Origin: Rhodovulum strictum
GTDB taxonomy: Bacteria; Pseudomonadota; Alphaproteobacteria; Rhodobacterales; Rhodobacteraceae
Assembly: GCF_009649175.1 (NCBI RefSeq)
Contig: NZ_WJPO01000003.1
Coordinates: 124,001-188,000 of the forward strand
Reading direction: 5' to 3'
Length of the DNA stretch: 64,000 nucleotides
This document shows, one piece after another, positions 1-8,378 of the stretch; within the stretch, counting starts at the first letter, position 1, and each line of letters opens with the position of its first letter. The position numbers and the translations under genes were made by a program. Below the pieces are notes generated by a model. It made no database searches, was not told the origin of the DNA, and saw only the letters and a list, made by a program, of their open reading frames with translations.

Positions 1-507
1 ATCGAACTGTTCCGAGATGTCGAAGGCCTGGCGGGTGAAATCCAGCGCCTCCTGCCCGTCGCAGGGTTCCAGCACGGGCACCTGCGCGAAACGGGCATAG
101 ATGCGGCTGTCCTGTTCGTTCTGCGAGGAATGGATGCCCGGATCGTCACAGATCGCGACCACCAGCCCGCCATTCACCCCGATATAGGAGAAGGACATCA
201 GCGCATCGGCGGCGACGTTCAGGCCCACATGCTTCATCGCGGTAAAGGCGCGCACCCCGGCAAAGGAGGCGCCGATGGTAACATCCATCCCGGTCTTTTC
301 ATTGGTGGACCATTGCGCGTGGATATCCGACGCGGGGTAGGTCGCGATGTTTTCGAGGATCTCGGTCGAGGGTGTGCCGGGATAGGCGGCGGCGACCCTG
401 GCGCCGGCCTCCCACACGCCGCGGGCGATGGCCTCGTTGCCGGTCAACGGGCGTGCGGCGCCCGCAGGGATGGGGTCGGCGGCGGTCTGCCGCAAGGCTT
501 CGGTCAT
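1..507 (-). CDS. iorA: Indolepyruvate ferredoxin oxidoreductase, alpha subunit (partial, 3' end outside window)
   Basis: This is the thiamine-diphosphate-binding subunit of an enzyme that oxidatively decarboxylates aryl pyruvates (indolepyruvate, phenylpyruvate) to arylacetyl-CoA with ferredoxin as electron acceptor. Only the first 169 codons are present; the gene runs off the left edge. The visible part is the N-terminal domain of 2-oxoacid:ferredoxin oxidoreductases, with AYPGTPSTEI at residues 41-50 and a TAMKHVGLN block after it. The ATG at 507 is the first good start. The gene follows the TRAP permease gene dctM by 95 bp on the same strand, so the two may be co-transcribed. The divergent paaI-paaK pair fits a role in aryl-acid metabolism. 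The beta subunit must lie outside the window or be fused further on. Confidence 0.88.
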   Translation of the reverse strand, partial: MTEALRQTAADPIPAGAARPLTGNEAIARGVWEAGARVAAAYPGTPSTEILENIATYPASDIHAQWSTNEKTGMDVTIGASFAGVRAFTAMKHVGLNVAADALMSFSYIGVNGGLVVAICDDPGIHSSQNEQDSRIYARFAQVPVLEPCDGQEALDFTRQAFDISEQFD

Positions 508-602
508 GGCTTTATGTCCTGGGTCGCGCGTGCTGCCTAAGAAAGTTACGACAGTTCTATGTTCCGGGCAATTTTATAACAGGGTGCGGATTGCCGCATC
601 GT

Positions 603-1946
603 TCAGGGGCCCATCTGGCCGGGCAGGACCAGCACCAGCCAGGGCAGCGTCACGATCAGCGCCAGCCGCAGGATGTCGGCGATCCAGAACGGCGTGACGC
701 CGCGAAAGATCGTGCCGGTCGAAACATCGCCCACCACGCCCCGCAGCACGAAGACGTTCAGCCCCACGGGCGGCGTGATCAGGCTGATCTCGGTCACGAC
801 GACGACGACGATGCCGAACCAGACCGGATCGTAGCCGAGCGAGACGACCAGCGGGAAAAAGATCGGCACCGTCAGCAGCAGCATCGACAGGCTTTCGAAC
901 ACGCAGCCGAGCGCCAGATAGATCGCAAGGATCATCAGCATCACGGTAAAGGGGGAAACGTCATAGGCGGTGACGATCCCCAGAAGCGCCTCGGGCAGAC
1001 CGGCGAGGTTGACGAAATTGGAAAAGATCTGCGCCCCGATCAGCACCGCAAACAGGCTGGTCGCAGTCATCGCGGTTTCCTTCAGCACGCCGAAGGTGCC
1101 GCGCAGCGTCAGCCCGCCCCGGGCCAGCGCGATCAGGAAGGCCCCCATCGCGCCCATGCCCGCGGCCTCGGTCGGCGAGAAGGTCAGGTTCAGCGGCGCG
1201 ACGTCGAACAGCCCGTAAAGCCCGCCGATCACCAGCACGAACAGCAGCGCCACCGCCCAGATCGAGCGCAGCGCGCGCAACCGTTCGGGCCAGGGCGTGC
1301 GCGGTGCGGCGGGGCCGGCCGAGGGGTCGCGGAACACCACCCAGCGCACGGCGAACAGGTAGAACAGGATGCCCAGTGCGCCGGGGATGATGCCCGCGAT
1401 GAACAGCTTGCCGATCGAGGTTTCGGTCAGAAGCCCGTAGATCACCAGGATCACCGAGGGCGGGATCAGGATGCCCAGCGTGCCGCCCGCCGCGATGGAC
1501 GCGGTCGACAGCCGGTCGGCATAGCCGTAGCGGCGCATCTCGGGCATGGCGACCTTGGACATGGTGGCGGCCGTGGCCAGCGACGAGCCGCAGATCGCCG
1601 AGAACCCGCCGCAGGCCGCCACCGTCGCCATGGCCAGCCCGCCGCGCAGATGGCCCAGAAAGACATGCGACACGGCGTAAAGCTCGCGCGCAAGCCCGCC
1701 CTTGTTCACGAACAGCCCCATCAGGATGAACAGCGGGATCACCGACAGCCCGTAATCCTGCGCGGTGTCGGTGATCTGGCGCCCCACCATCGACAGCGCC
1801 GCATTCAGACCGCGTTCATCGAAGATCGACCCGCCGCGCATATGGGCAAAGCCCAGCGTGCCCACCAGCCCCATCGCGAAGACGATGGGCATGCGCATCA
1901 GCACCAGCGCAAGGACCAGCGCGAATCCGATCAGGGCTTCGGTCAT
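603..1946 (-). CDS. dctM: TRAP transporter, large permease subunit DctM
   Basis: This is the 12-13 helix membrane subunit of a tripartite ATP-independent periplasmic transporter, which imports organic anions using a sodium or proton gradient. The 447-residue protein is hydrophobic throughout, with family blocks such as PLFILMGLFVNKGG, AICGSSLATAATMSKVAMPEMRRYGY and GILIPPSVILVIYG. The open frame extends further upstream, but the ATG at 1946 is chosen because it overlaps the dctQ stop in the usual ATGA arrangement and gives a hydrophobic N-terminus (MTEALIGFALVL). It is the last TRAP gene of a dctP-dctQ-dctM set on the minus strand and is followed by iorA. The substrate cannot be read from the sequence; context suggests an aryl carboxylate or aryl 2-oxoacid. 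Confidence 0.95.
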   Translation of the reverse strand: MTEALIGFALVLALVLMRMPIVFAMGLVGTLGFAHMRGGSIFDERGLNAALSMVGRQITDTAQDYGLSVIPLFILMGLFVNKGGLARELYAVSHVFLGHLRGGLAMATVAACGGFSAICGSSLATAATMSKVAMPEMRRYGYADRLSTASIAAGGTLGILIPPSVILVIYGLLTETSIGKLFIAGIIPGALGILFYLFAVRWVVFRDPSAGPAAPRTPWPERLRALRSIWAVALLFVLVIGGLYGLFDVAPLNLTFSPTEAAGMGAMGAFLIALARGGLTLRGTFGVLKETAMTATSLFAVLIGAQIFSNFVNLAGLPEALLGIVTAYDVSPFTVMLMILAIYLALGCVFESLSMLLLTVPIFFPLVVSLGYDPVWFGIVVVVVTEISLITPPVGLNVFVLRGVVGDVSTGTIFRGVTPFWIADILRLALIVTLPWLVLVLPGQMGP

Positions 1947-2452
1947 CGGGCCAGATCCTCGTCCAGCAGATGCGGGGCGAACAGGTGGACCAGCCCGATG
2001 GCGACCATGACGGCGGCCGTCAGCGCCACCGAGACGGTGATGAAGCCGGTCACCAGATGGACCGGGATCGACAGGTATTCGGTCACGTCGCCATAGCCGC
2101 GCGCGCGCCCCGTCAGCATCCACAGCCGTTCGGTGGGCCAGACCAGCATCACGCCGCAGACGATGTTGATCGACGCCTCGCGCAGCCGGTTCAGGTGCAG
2201 CCGGTCGAATATCCCGTCGAACAGATCGACCGCGATATGCCCGCCCCTGGCCGAGATCACCGGCAGGCAGGAAAACACCATCACCGCCATCAGCACCCGG
2301 GTCAGTTCGGTTGCCGCCTGGATCGGCGCGTTGAAGGCCGAGCGCAGGATCACATCGGCAAAGGTCATCGCCATCAGCGCGAACAGCGCAAGGCAGGCCA
2401 GCGCGACGGGCAGGCGGCTGGCCCCCCGGGCAAGCGCGATCAGCGTTTCCAT
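1943..2452 (-). CDS. dctQ: TRAP transporter, small permease subunit DctQ
   Basis: This is the four-helix small membrane subunit that partners DctM in the inner membrane. The 169-residue protein has four hydrophobic stretches and the family pattern ADVILRSAFN at about residue 32, followed by ELTRVLM. The start at 2452 (METLIALARG) is preferred over an upstream in-frame start because a GAGGGAAG ribosome-binding site lies directly in front of it. Its stop overlaps the dctM start by 4 bp, which suggests translational coupling. It sits 52 bp downstream of dctP in the same operon. Confidence 0.92.
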   Translation of the reverse strand: METLIALARGASRLPVALACLALFALMAMTFADVILRSAFNAPIQAATELTRVLMAVMVFSCLPVISARGGHIAVDLFDGIFDRLHLNRLREASINIVCGVMLVWPTERLWMLTGRARGYGDVTEYLSIPVHLVTGFITVSVALTAAVMVAIGLVHLFAPHLLDEDLAR

Positions 2453-2504
2453 CTTCCCTCCCCCGAGGCGGCGCGGGGCCGCAGGCAACGGCCCCGCGCG
2501 CCCG

Positions 2505-3527
2505 TCACCAGGCGGCCATCTCGGCCCGGATCATGTCATAGGCGGCCTGGGCATCGACGCCGGTGGCGGCGACCTCCTCGATTACCTTGGCGCGGATGGT
2601 GCCGGCGATCTCGTCGAAGCGGGCGGCATCCTCGGGGCTCGCGTGATGGATCGCGTTACCCGGCGTCGCCTCGGTCAGCGCGATGCCCTCGGCATCGCCC
2701 TGTTCCCAGATCGCGCCGATGGCCCGGCTCAGCGGTTCGCCGAAGACCTTTTCCTCCAGCGCGGCCTGGATGTCCGCGGGCAGGGCGGCAAAGGCCTCCT
2801 CGGACATGATGTAGGCAAAGGAGCCGCGGTAAAGCCCGCCGGGCAGCATGTACATGTTCTGCGCCACCTCGGTCAGCTTGAAGCCCGCGCGCGACTCGAT
2901 GGGGATCACCACGCCATCGGCGGCCTTGGAGGCAAGCGTCTCATAGACCTTGGGGGCGGGCACCTGGATGCCGATCATGCCCAGCGCCGCCCCCAGATCG
3001 GTCGCGACCCCGCCGGGGATGCGCACCTTCATGCCCGCCATCTGGTCGAGCGATGTCACCGGCGCGGCCGATTGCAGCTGCGCCCCGCCATGGCTGTGCA
3101 GCGCGATCACCTTGACGCCGCGATGTTCGTTGGCCTGTTTCAGATGGGCCTCATAGGCGCGCCAATAGGCGACCGCCGCGGCCTCGGACGTGCCGACATA
3201 GCCGGGCAGTTCGATCATCTTGGTGGTGACGAAGCGGCCCGGCTGATAGCCGTGAAAGATGATCGAGACATCCGCCGCGCCGTCCATGACCAGGTCCATC
3301 TGCGCGGGGGCTTCGGCCAGGCCCAGCTTGACCTCGGCGGTCACGCGCCCGTCGGTGGCCTCCTCGATCATCTCGATGAATTTCGGCCACATTTTCGCGT
3401 TGATGTTGTGGGTGGGCGGCGCCCAGCTGGAAATCACCAGCGTGTGATCGGCGGCCCAGCCTGCGTTGCCCGCGATGGCCAGCGCGGCGCCTGCCAGAAG
3501 CGTGCCAAGTGTCGTCCGTATCGCCAT
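2505..3527 (-). CDS. dctP: TRAP transporter solute-binding protein DctP
   Basis: This is the periplasmic substrate-binding component that delivers the solute to DctQM. The 340-residue precursor starts with MAIRTTLG and has a clear Sec signal peptide ending near AGNAGWA-ADH at about residue 27. The mature part has the DctP pattern (LVISSWAPPTH, then SIIFHGYQPGRF, then KVRIPGG around the carboxylate-binding region). The start at 3527 is supported by a GGGAGG-type ribosome-binding site 6-8 bp upstream. It is the first gene of the dctPQM-(iorA) transcription unit and diverges from paaI. The neighbours (iorA, paaI, paaK) suggest phenylacetate-like or aryl-pyruvate ligands, but the sequence does not prove this. 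Confidence 0.93.
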   Translation of the reverse strand: MAIRTTLGTLLAGAALAIAGNAGWAADHTLVISSWAPPTHNINAKMWPKFIEMIEEATDGRVTAEVKLGLAEAPAQMDLVMDGAADVSIIFHGYQPGRFVTTKMIELPGYVGTSEAAAVAYWRAYEAHLKQANEHRGVKVIALHSHGGAQLQSAAPVTSLDQMAGMKVRIPGGVATDLGAALGMIGIQVPAPKVYETLASKAADGVVIPIESRAGFKLTEVAQNMYMLPGGLYRGSFAYIMSEEAFAALPADIQAALEEKVFGEPLSRAIGAIWEQGDAEGIALTEATPGNAIHHASPEDAARFDEIAGTIRAKVIEEVAATGVDAQAAYDMIRAEMAAW

Positions 3528-3820
3528 GGTTTCCTCCCGGATTGCGATGTCGGATGGGGGCGGGCCTGCTTGCCGGGCCTCCTCTGCCCGGCGGTTGCGG
3601 CCCTGTGCGGGGTGGTTCAAGGTTGCGTCACTTGGCCCTCCCGGCCGTCATTGACCCACCTCTGGCCCTGTGCATCATTCCGCAAGAAACGATCGGAAAG
3701 GCTTGGGCCAATGATCGGCAATTTTCTTGCGCCCTCATGCAGGGTTCGGGGCGAGCATGGCGCCCAAGGTGACGGGCAGGCCGGGATGCGCCTAGGCGAC
3801 CGAGCGCCGCAGGAGGCCAG
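3528..3820. other. Divergent intergenic region between dctP and paaI
   Basis: This 293-bp region should carry the promoters of the leftward TRAP-iorA unit and the rightward paaI-paaK unit. It is slightly less GC-rich near 3690-3735, where GATCGG occurs twice in the same direction. No convincing -35/-10 pair, operator or small gene could be assigned. Confidence 0.4.
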
Positions 3821-4246
3821 ATGACGCCGAAGGCCCGCGCCGAAGCCTGTGCCGCGGCCATTTCGGCGGCGACGCGGGCCGAGCACTGGCTTGGGATCGA
3901 ATTGCTGGCCATCGACGAGGGCCATGCTGTGATGCGGATGACGGTCGCGGCCCATCATGCCAACGGGCAGGGGGTCTGTCATGGCGGGGTGATCTTTGCG
4001 CTGGCCGACAGCGCCTTTGCCTATGCCTGCAACAGCCGCAACGTCTCGACGCTGGCGCAGCACGGCACGATCAGCTTCGTCTCTCCGGCAGCGGTGGGCG
4101 AGGTGCTCACCGCCACCGCGCGCGAGCGGTCGCTCATGGGGCGCAACGGGATTTACGATGTGCGGGTGGAAACCGCCTCGGGCGCCGTGGTGGCCGAGAT
4201 GCGCGGCATGTCCCGCGCGGTGCGGGGGCATTGGATCGAGGAATGA
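3821..4246 (+). CDS. paaI: Hydroxyphenylacetyl-CoA thioesterase PaaI
   Basis: This is a hotdog-fold thioesterase of the phenylacetate pathway that hydrolyses stalled (hydroxy)phenylacetyl-CoA and frees CoA. It has 141 residues, normal for PaaI. The catalytic segment CHGGVIFALADSAFAYACN lies at residues 53-71, with HGG at 54-56 and the expected catalytic Asp at 63. The start at 3821 follows an AGGAGG-like sequence (gcaggaggccag). It is followed by paaK after 39 bp, so the two form a small operon. The other paa catabolic genes (paaABCDE, paaZ) are not in the window. Confidence 0.9.
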   Translation: MTPKARAEACAAAISAATRAEHWLGIELLAIDEGHAVMRMTVAAHHANGQGVCHGGVIFALADSAFAYACNSRNVSTLAQHGTISFVSPAAVGEVLTATARERSLMGRNGIYDVRVETASGAVVAEMRGMSRAVRGHWIEE

Positions 4247-4285
4247 GACGGCCGGGCAGGGCTCCGCGCCGGAGTGGAGGATGGA

Positions 4286-5596
4286 ATGAAGGATCTGAGC
4301 ATGCACCGGGACGGTCTGGACCCGATCGAACTGGCCTCGCGCGACGAGATCGAGGCGCTGCAACTTCAGCGGCTGAAATGGTCGCTCAGGCATGCCTATG
4401 ACAATGTCCCGATGTATCGCGAGCGGTTCGACGCGAAGGGCGTGCATCCCGACGACCTGAAGACGCTGGCGGATCTGGCGCTGTTCCCCTTCACGGTCAA
4501 GAACGACTTGCGCGACCATTACCCCTTTGGCCTCTTCGCCGTGCCGCGCGAGCGGATCGTGCGGCTGCATGCCTCCTCGGGGACGACCGGCAAGCCGACC
4601 GTGGTGGGCTATACCCAGCGCGACATCGACATATGGGCCGACCTGATGGCGCGCTCGCTGCGCGCAGGCGGCGTGCGGGCGGGCGACGTGGTGCATGTGG
4701 CCTATGGCTACGGGTTGTTCACCGGGGGGCTGGGCGCGCATTACGGCGCGGAACGGCTGGGCGCGACGGTGGTGCCGGTTTCGGGGGGCATGACCGAACG
4801 GCAGGTGACGCTGATCGAGGATTTCGGCGCCTCGGCGATCATGGTCACGCCCTCCTACATGCTGAACATCCTTGAGGAATATCACCGCCGGGGGCTGGAC
4901 CCGCGGCAATCGCCCTTGCAGACCGGCCTGTTCGGCGCCGAGCCCTGGACCGATGCCATGCGCCGCGAGATCGAGGCAGCCTTCGACATGCATGCCATCG
5001 ACATCTACGGGCTGTCCGAGATCCTCGGCCCCGGTGTCGCCAACGAATGCGTCGAGACCAAGGACGGCCTGCATCTGTGGGAGGATCATTTCTATCCCGA
5101 GATCATCGACCCCGAGACCGGCGAAGTGCTGCCCGAGGGGTCGGTGGGCGAACTGGTCTTCACCACGCTGACGAAAGAGGGGCTGCCGATGATCCGCTAC
5201 CGCACGCGCGATCTGACCCGGCTGATGCCCGGCACGGCGCGGTCCATGCGGCGGATGGCCAAGATCACGGGGCGGTCGGATGACATGATCATCCTGCGCG
5301 GGGTGAACCTGTTCCCATCGCAGATCGAGGAACTGGTGGTGGCCACGGGCGGGCTGACCAACCATTACCAGATCGAACTTTACCGCGCGGGCCATATGGA
5401 CGCGATGCGCGTGCATGTCGAATGCCGCCCCGACAGCGCGGACGAGCTGTCGCGCGCGGCCGCGGCGCGGATGCTGCACAAGCGGATCAAGGACGTGATC
5501 GGCGTCTCGACCGAGATCGACGTCAAGGGCCCGGGCGAGGTGGTGCGTTCGCAGGGCAAGGCGCAGCGGATCCTGGACAACCGGCCAAGGGAGTGA
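4286..5596 (+). CDS. paaK: Phenylacetate-CoA ligase PaaK
   Basis: This enzyme activates phenylacetate to phenylacetyl-CoA with ATP, the first step of aerobic phenylacetate degradation. The protein has 436 residues, the usual PaaK length. The adenylate-forming motif SSGTTGKPT lies at about 97-105, followed by YGLSEILGPG and the YRTRDL motif in the second half. The ATG at 4286 (MKDLSM) is preferred over a GTG at 4274 because GTGGAGG at 4274-4280 then serves as ribosome-binding site and family members begin MKDLS. It is co-directional with paaI. IorA could produce arylacetyl-CoA directly, while PaaK would re-activate free acids arriving through the TRAP system. Confidence 0.95.
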   Translation: MKDLSMHRDGLDPIELASRDEIEALQLQRLKWSLRHAYDNVPMYRERFDAKGVHPDDLKTLADLALFPFTVKNDLRDHYPFGLFAVPRERIVRLHASSGTTGKPTVVGYTQRDIDIWADLMARSLRAGGVRAGDVVHVAYGYGLFTGGLGAHYGAERLGATVVPVSGGMTERQVTLIEDFGASAIMVTPSYMLNILEEYHRRGLDPRQSPLQTGLFGAEPWTDAMRREIEAAFDMHAIDIYGLSEILGPGVANECVETKDGLHLWEDHFYPEIIDPETGEVLPEGSVGELVFTTLTKEGLPMIRYRTRDLTRLMPGTARSMRRMAKITGRSDDMIILRGVNLFPSQIEELVVATGGLTNHYQIELYRAGHMDAMRVHVECRPDSADELSRAAAARMLHKRIKDVIGVSTEIDVKGPGEVVRSQGKAQRILDNRPRE

Positions 5597-5704
5597 GCCC
5601 CGTGCGGGCGGTAGGCGGAAACCTGCCGCGGCGCGCGTTCACCCTTTGGCAAGCACGATCGGGCAACTTGCCCGACAGGCCCCGTGCCGGTAAGGGTCAG
5701 ACCC

Positions 5705-7006
5705 ATGACGAAGACGCGCCAGAAGGCCGCCCAGGGATTGGGCCGCGACCGCCGGGCGGCCGAGATCGCCCGCTCCTACGCCCGTCTTTCCCCGGCGCCA
5801 GAGCCCCGTTGGCCGGGGGCCGCGGCCCTGACCGTGGCGGTCGGCCTGACGCTGGCGGCGGGGGCGTTTGTCGTGAGTGGCGAGATGCCCTTTGCCCGGA
5901 CCGAAGCGCCGATTGCCGCGCTGCCGCGCGTTGCGCCGCCCCAGATCGCGCCGCCCGCTGCGCCGCCGGTCGCGGTCGCAAGCCAGCCGACCGCGGCGCC
6001 CGATCCCGCGCCCGTGACCCCGCCTGCGCCTGCCGTGCTGGTGCAAAGCGGCCCGCCCGCGCTGGTGCCGCCGCCGCGCCCCGAACGGCTGGCGCTGGCC
6101 GCTGCACCGCTGCGCCCGCAGGCCCGCCCCGCCGCCGATCTGGTGGCCCGGGCGCCCGCGGCGATGGGCTCGCTTGCGGATGTCGCGATGTCCCTGCGTG
6201 AGCCGCTGCCGCAGGCCGCGGGTTGTGCCGCGACCCTGGCCGCCGCGATTCCCGCCCGGCCGCGCAATGCGCAGCCCGGCAGCGCGCTGGCCCGGGCGAT
6301 GGAGGGGCTGAAAGGGGCCGAGCGCGACGCGGTGATCCTGCGCGAATTGCTGGCGGGCAACCTGCCCGGTTTCCTGCGGCAACTGACACCGGTGACGGTG
6401 GCGGGCCGCTTGCCCGATGGCCGCCGCGCCGAGGTGACGATCTGCGTGACGCCCGATTACCTTGCGCTTGGCAGCGACGCGGATTTCCTGCGCGTGCCGA
6501 TGGGCCTGCCCGCGGCGGCGCGTGTGGCGGACCGCTTCGGTTTCCTGCTGCCGACGACGCGGATGGTCGATGCGATCCACGCCCAGGCCGGGCGGCGGCT
6601 GGCGCCGCAGCCGATGACACCGGGGGCCGAGATGACCTCGACCCGCTATTTCTGGCAGCATCACCGCACGGTTCAGGGCCAGACCGGCGGCGGGGCGGGG
6701 GTGCTGACGGCGGGGCAGAAAAAGGATCTGGTGCTGACCAACCGCCTGCGCGAGATGCCCGGCCGGGTCGCGATCTATGGCTGGCACCGCCCCGATGGCC
6801 AGCCGATCCAGCCGCTCTCGATGGTGCATGGCGCACGCTATGCCGATTACAGCCATGGCGTGCGGCTGGTCAGCCAGACGGCCTTTGTGAATGGCCGCCC
6901 GGCGGTTCTGGCCGCGCTGCTGGCCGATCTGGCCTATGCCGCGATCCTGACCGGCGAAGGCCCGATCGTGGCGCCCGAGCGGCTGATGGCCTCGCTTTAC
7001 CGCTAG
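5705..7006 (+). CDS. Membrane-anchored protein of unknown function with proline-rich linker
   Basis: The function is not recognised. The 433-residue protein has a basic N-terminus (about 1-35), one membrane segment at about 38-57, a Pro/Ala-rich linker at about 70-150 and a compact C-terminal domain at about 170-433 that would lie in the periplasm. The C-terminal domain has a striking block, IYGWHRPDGQPIQPLS near 357-372 and HGARYADYSHG near 375-385, with several conserved-looking His, Tyr and Asp residues that could form an active or metal site. The ATG at 5705 is preferred over an upstream GTG at 5684. It appears to be a single-gene unit, convergent with purU, with a GGGGCC/GGCCCC hairpin between the stops at 7010-7026. 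Confidence 0.75.
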   Translation: MTKTRQKAAQGLGRDRRAAEIARSYARLSPAPEPRWPGAAALTVAVGLTLAAGAFVVSGEMPFARTEAPIAALPRVAPPQIAPPAAPPVAVASQPTAAPDPAPVTPPAPAVLVQSGPPALVPPPRPERLALAAAPLRPQARPAADLVARAPAAMGSLADVAMSLREPLPQAAGCAATLAAAIPARPRNAQPGSALARAMEGLKGAERDAVILRELLAGNLPGFLRQLTPVTVAGRLPDGRRAEVTICVTPDYLALGSDADFLRVPMGLPAAARVADRFGFLLPTTRMVDAIHAQAGRRLAPQPMTPGAEMTSTRYFWQHHRTVQGQTGGGAGVLTAGQKKDLVLTNRLREMPGRVAIYGWHRPDGQPIQPLSMVHGARYADYSHGVRLVSQTAFVNGRPAVLAALLADLAYAAILTGEGPIVAPERLMASLYR

Positions 7007-7053
7007 CAAGGGGCCGGTATGGCCCCCCGCGATGGATGGCCGCGGCGACGGGC

Positions 7054-7914
7054 TCAGCCCGGCATGAACACCACCGTCTTGTGCCCGTTCGCCAGAACGC
7101 GGCGTTGCAGATGCAGCCGCACCGCGCGCGCCAGAACGCGGCTTTCGATGTCGCGGCCCACGGCCACGTAATCCTCGGCGGACAGCGCGTGGTTCACCCG
7201 CTCGGTCTCCTGCTCGATGATCGGACCTTCGTCCAGATCGGCGGTGACGTAATGCGCCGTCGCGCCGATCAGCTTGACGCCGCGCTCATGCGCCTGGTGA
7301 TAGGGCTTCGCGCCCTTGAACGAGGGCAGGAAGGAATGGTGGATGTTGATGACCCGGCCCGCCAGCGCGCGGGACAGATCGTCGGACAGCACCTGCATGT
7401 AGCGCGCCAGCACCACCAGTTCGGCGCCGGTTTCTGCGACCAGTGCCAGAACGCGCGCTTCCTGTTCGGCCTTGTTGGCCTTGCTGACCGGCCAGCAATG
7501 ATAGGGGATGCCATGCGCCTCGGCGGTGGGGCGGCTGTCCTCGTGGTTCGAGACGATGGCCGCCACCTCGGCCTCCATCCAGCCCACGCGGATCTGGTAC
7601 AGAAGGTGCAGCAGCGCGTGGTCGAATTTCGACACCATCAGGATGATCCTGGGCCGCCGGTCGGCATCGACCAGATCGGCCTGCATCCCGTAGCCCGCAA
7701 GGACCGGGGCCAGCCGGGTGCGGAGCGCGTCGGGCTCGGCCGGGGTTTCGGTCTCGAAGGCGATGCGCATGAAGAAGCGGTTGCTTTCGGGGTCGCGGAA
7801 CTGGTCGCTGTCCTGGATGTTGCCGCCAAGCGCGGTCAGCGCGTTGGCGACGGCGGCGACGATGCCGCGCTGGTCGTCGCAGGTGAGCGTCAGGATAAAC
7901 CGGGTAGAGGGCAT
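7054..7914 (-). CDS. purU: Formyltetrahydrofolate deformylase PurU
   Basis: This enzyme hydrolyses 10-formyl-THF to formate and THF. It balances the C1 pool and, in methylotroph-like metabolism, releases methyl-derived carbon as formate. The 286-residue protein has an N-terminal ACT domain (about 5-85, LTCDDQRGIVAAVANAL) and a formyltransferase-like domain with NIHHSFLPSF at 190-199 and LDEGPII around Asp228, giving the Asn/His/Asp catalytic set. The frame is open further upstream, but the ATG at 7914 fits the family start and has AAAAGG upstream. It stands alone on the minus strand and diverges from gatC. It could drain C1 units from the MTHFR-FolD genes found elsewhere in the window. Confidence 0.95.
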   Translation of the reverse strand: MPSTRFILTLTCDDQRGIVAAVANALTALGGNIQDSDQFRDPESNRFFMRIAFETETPAEPDALRTRLAPVLAGYGMQADLVDADRRPRIILMVSKFDHALLHLLYQIRVGWMEAEVAAIVSNHEDSRPTAEAHGIPYHCWPVSKANKAEQEARVLALVAETGAELVVLARYMQVLSDDLSRALAGRVINIHHSFLPSFKGAKPYHQAHERGVKLIGATAHYVTADLDEGPIIEQETERVNHALSAEDYVAVGRDIESRVLARAVRLHLQRRVLANGHKTVVFMPG

Positions 7915-8084
7915 CGCGGGCCTTTTCGTTTCATGCGGGAGGGCAGGCGCCCGGGACCGGGCGCGGCCGGTCTGGGCCAGACGGCGGGCGAGTGCAAGCG
8001 CCTTGCCGTCGCGCCGCCCTTGCGGCGGGCGCGACACAGGGCTAAACGCGGGGGCGGATTTTCCCCGGAACGAAAGGCGGCCCC

Positions 8085-8372
8085 ATGTCCATCGACATCG
8101 ACACCGCGCGGCGCGTGGCGCATCTGGCCCGGATCGCCGTGGCCGAGGATGACCTGCCCGCGCTTGCGCAGCAATTGTCGGGCATCCTGACCTTCATGGA
8201 GCAGTTGAACGAGGTCGACGTGACGGGCGTCGAGCCGATGACCTCGGTCACGCCGATGCGGCTGAAGCGGCGGGCGGATGTGGTGACGGACGGGGGCTAT
8301 GCGGCACAGATCCTGTCGAACGCGCCCGATGCGCGCGAGGGGTTCTTTGCGGTTCCCAAGGTGGTGGAGTAA
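8085..8372 (+). CDS. gatC: Asp-tRNA(Asn)/Glu-tRNA(Gln) amidotransferase subunit C
   Basis: This is the small scaffold subunit of the GatCAB transamidase, which converts misacylated Glu-tRNA(Gln) or Asp-tRNA(Asn) to the correct amidated forms. It has 95 residues, typical length, with [12 protein letters not shown] at about 7-18 and the C-terminal half containing TGVEPMTSV and [12 protein letters not shown], all characteristic. It has an AAAGGCGG ribosome-binding site. It is separated from gatA by only 6 bp, so the two are co-translated. gatB is not in the window, as is common in this group. Confidence 0.95.
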   Translation: MSIDIDTARRVAHLARIAVAEDDLPALAQQLSGILTFMEQLNEVDVTGVEPMTSVTPMRLKRRADVVTDGGYAAQILSNAPDAREGFFAVPKVVE

Positions 8373-8378
8373 CGGGCG

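Noticed and set aside
3617-5479. Long minus-strand open frame opposite paaI-paaK
   Set aside because: paaI and paaK motifs on the plus strand are unambiguous.
5659-5675. Small palindrome TCGGGCAA-C-TTGCCCGA upstream of the unknown membrane-anchored gene
   Set aside because: Short, likely by chance in GC-rich DNA; no second copy was noticed.
7010-7026. GGGGCC/GGCCCC hairpin between two convergent genes as a terminator
   Set aside because: Short stem and no T-tract in either direction; mentioned only as a possible weak structure.
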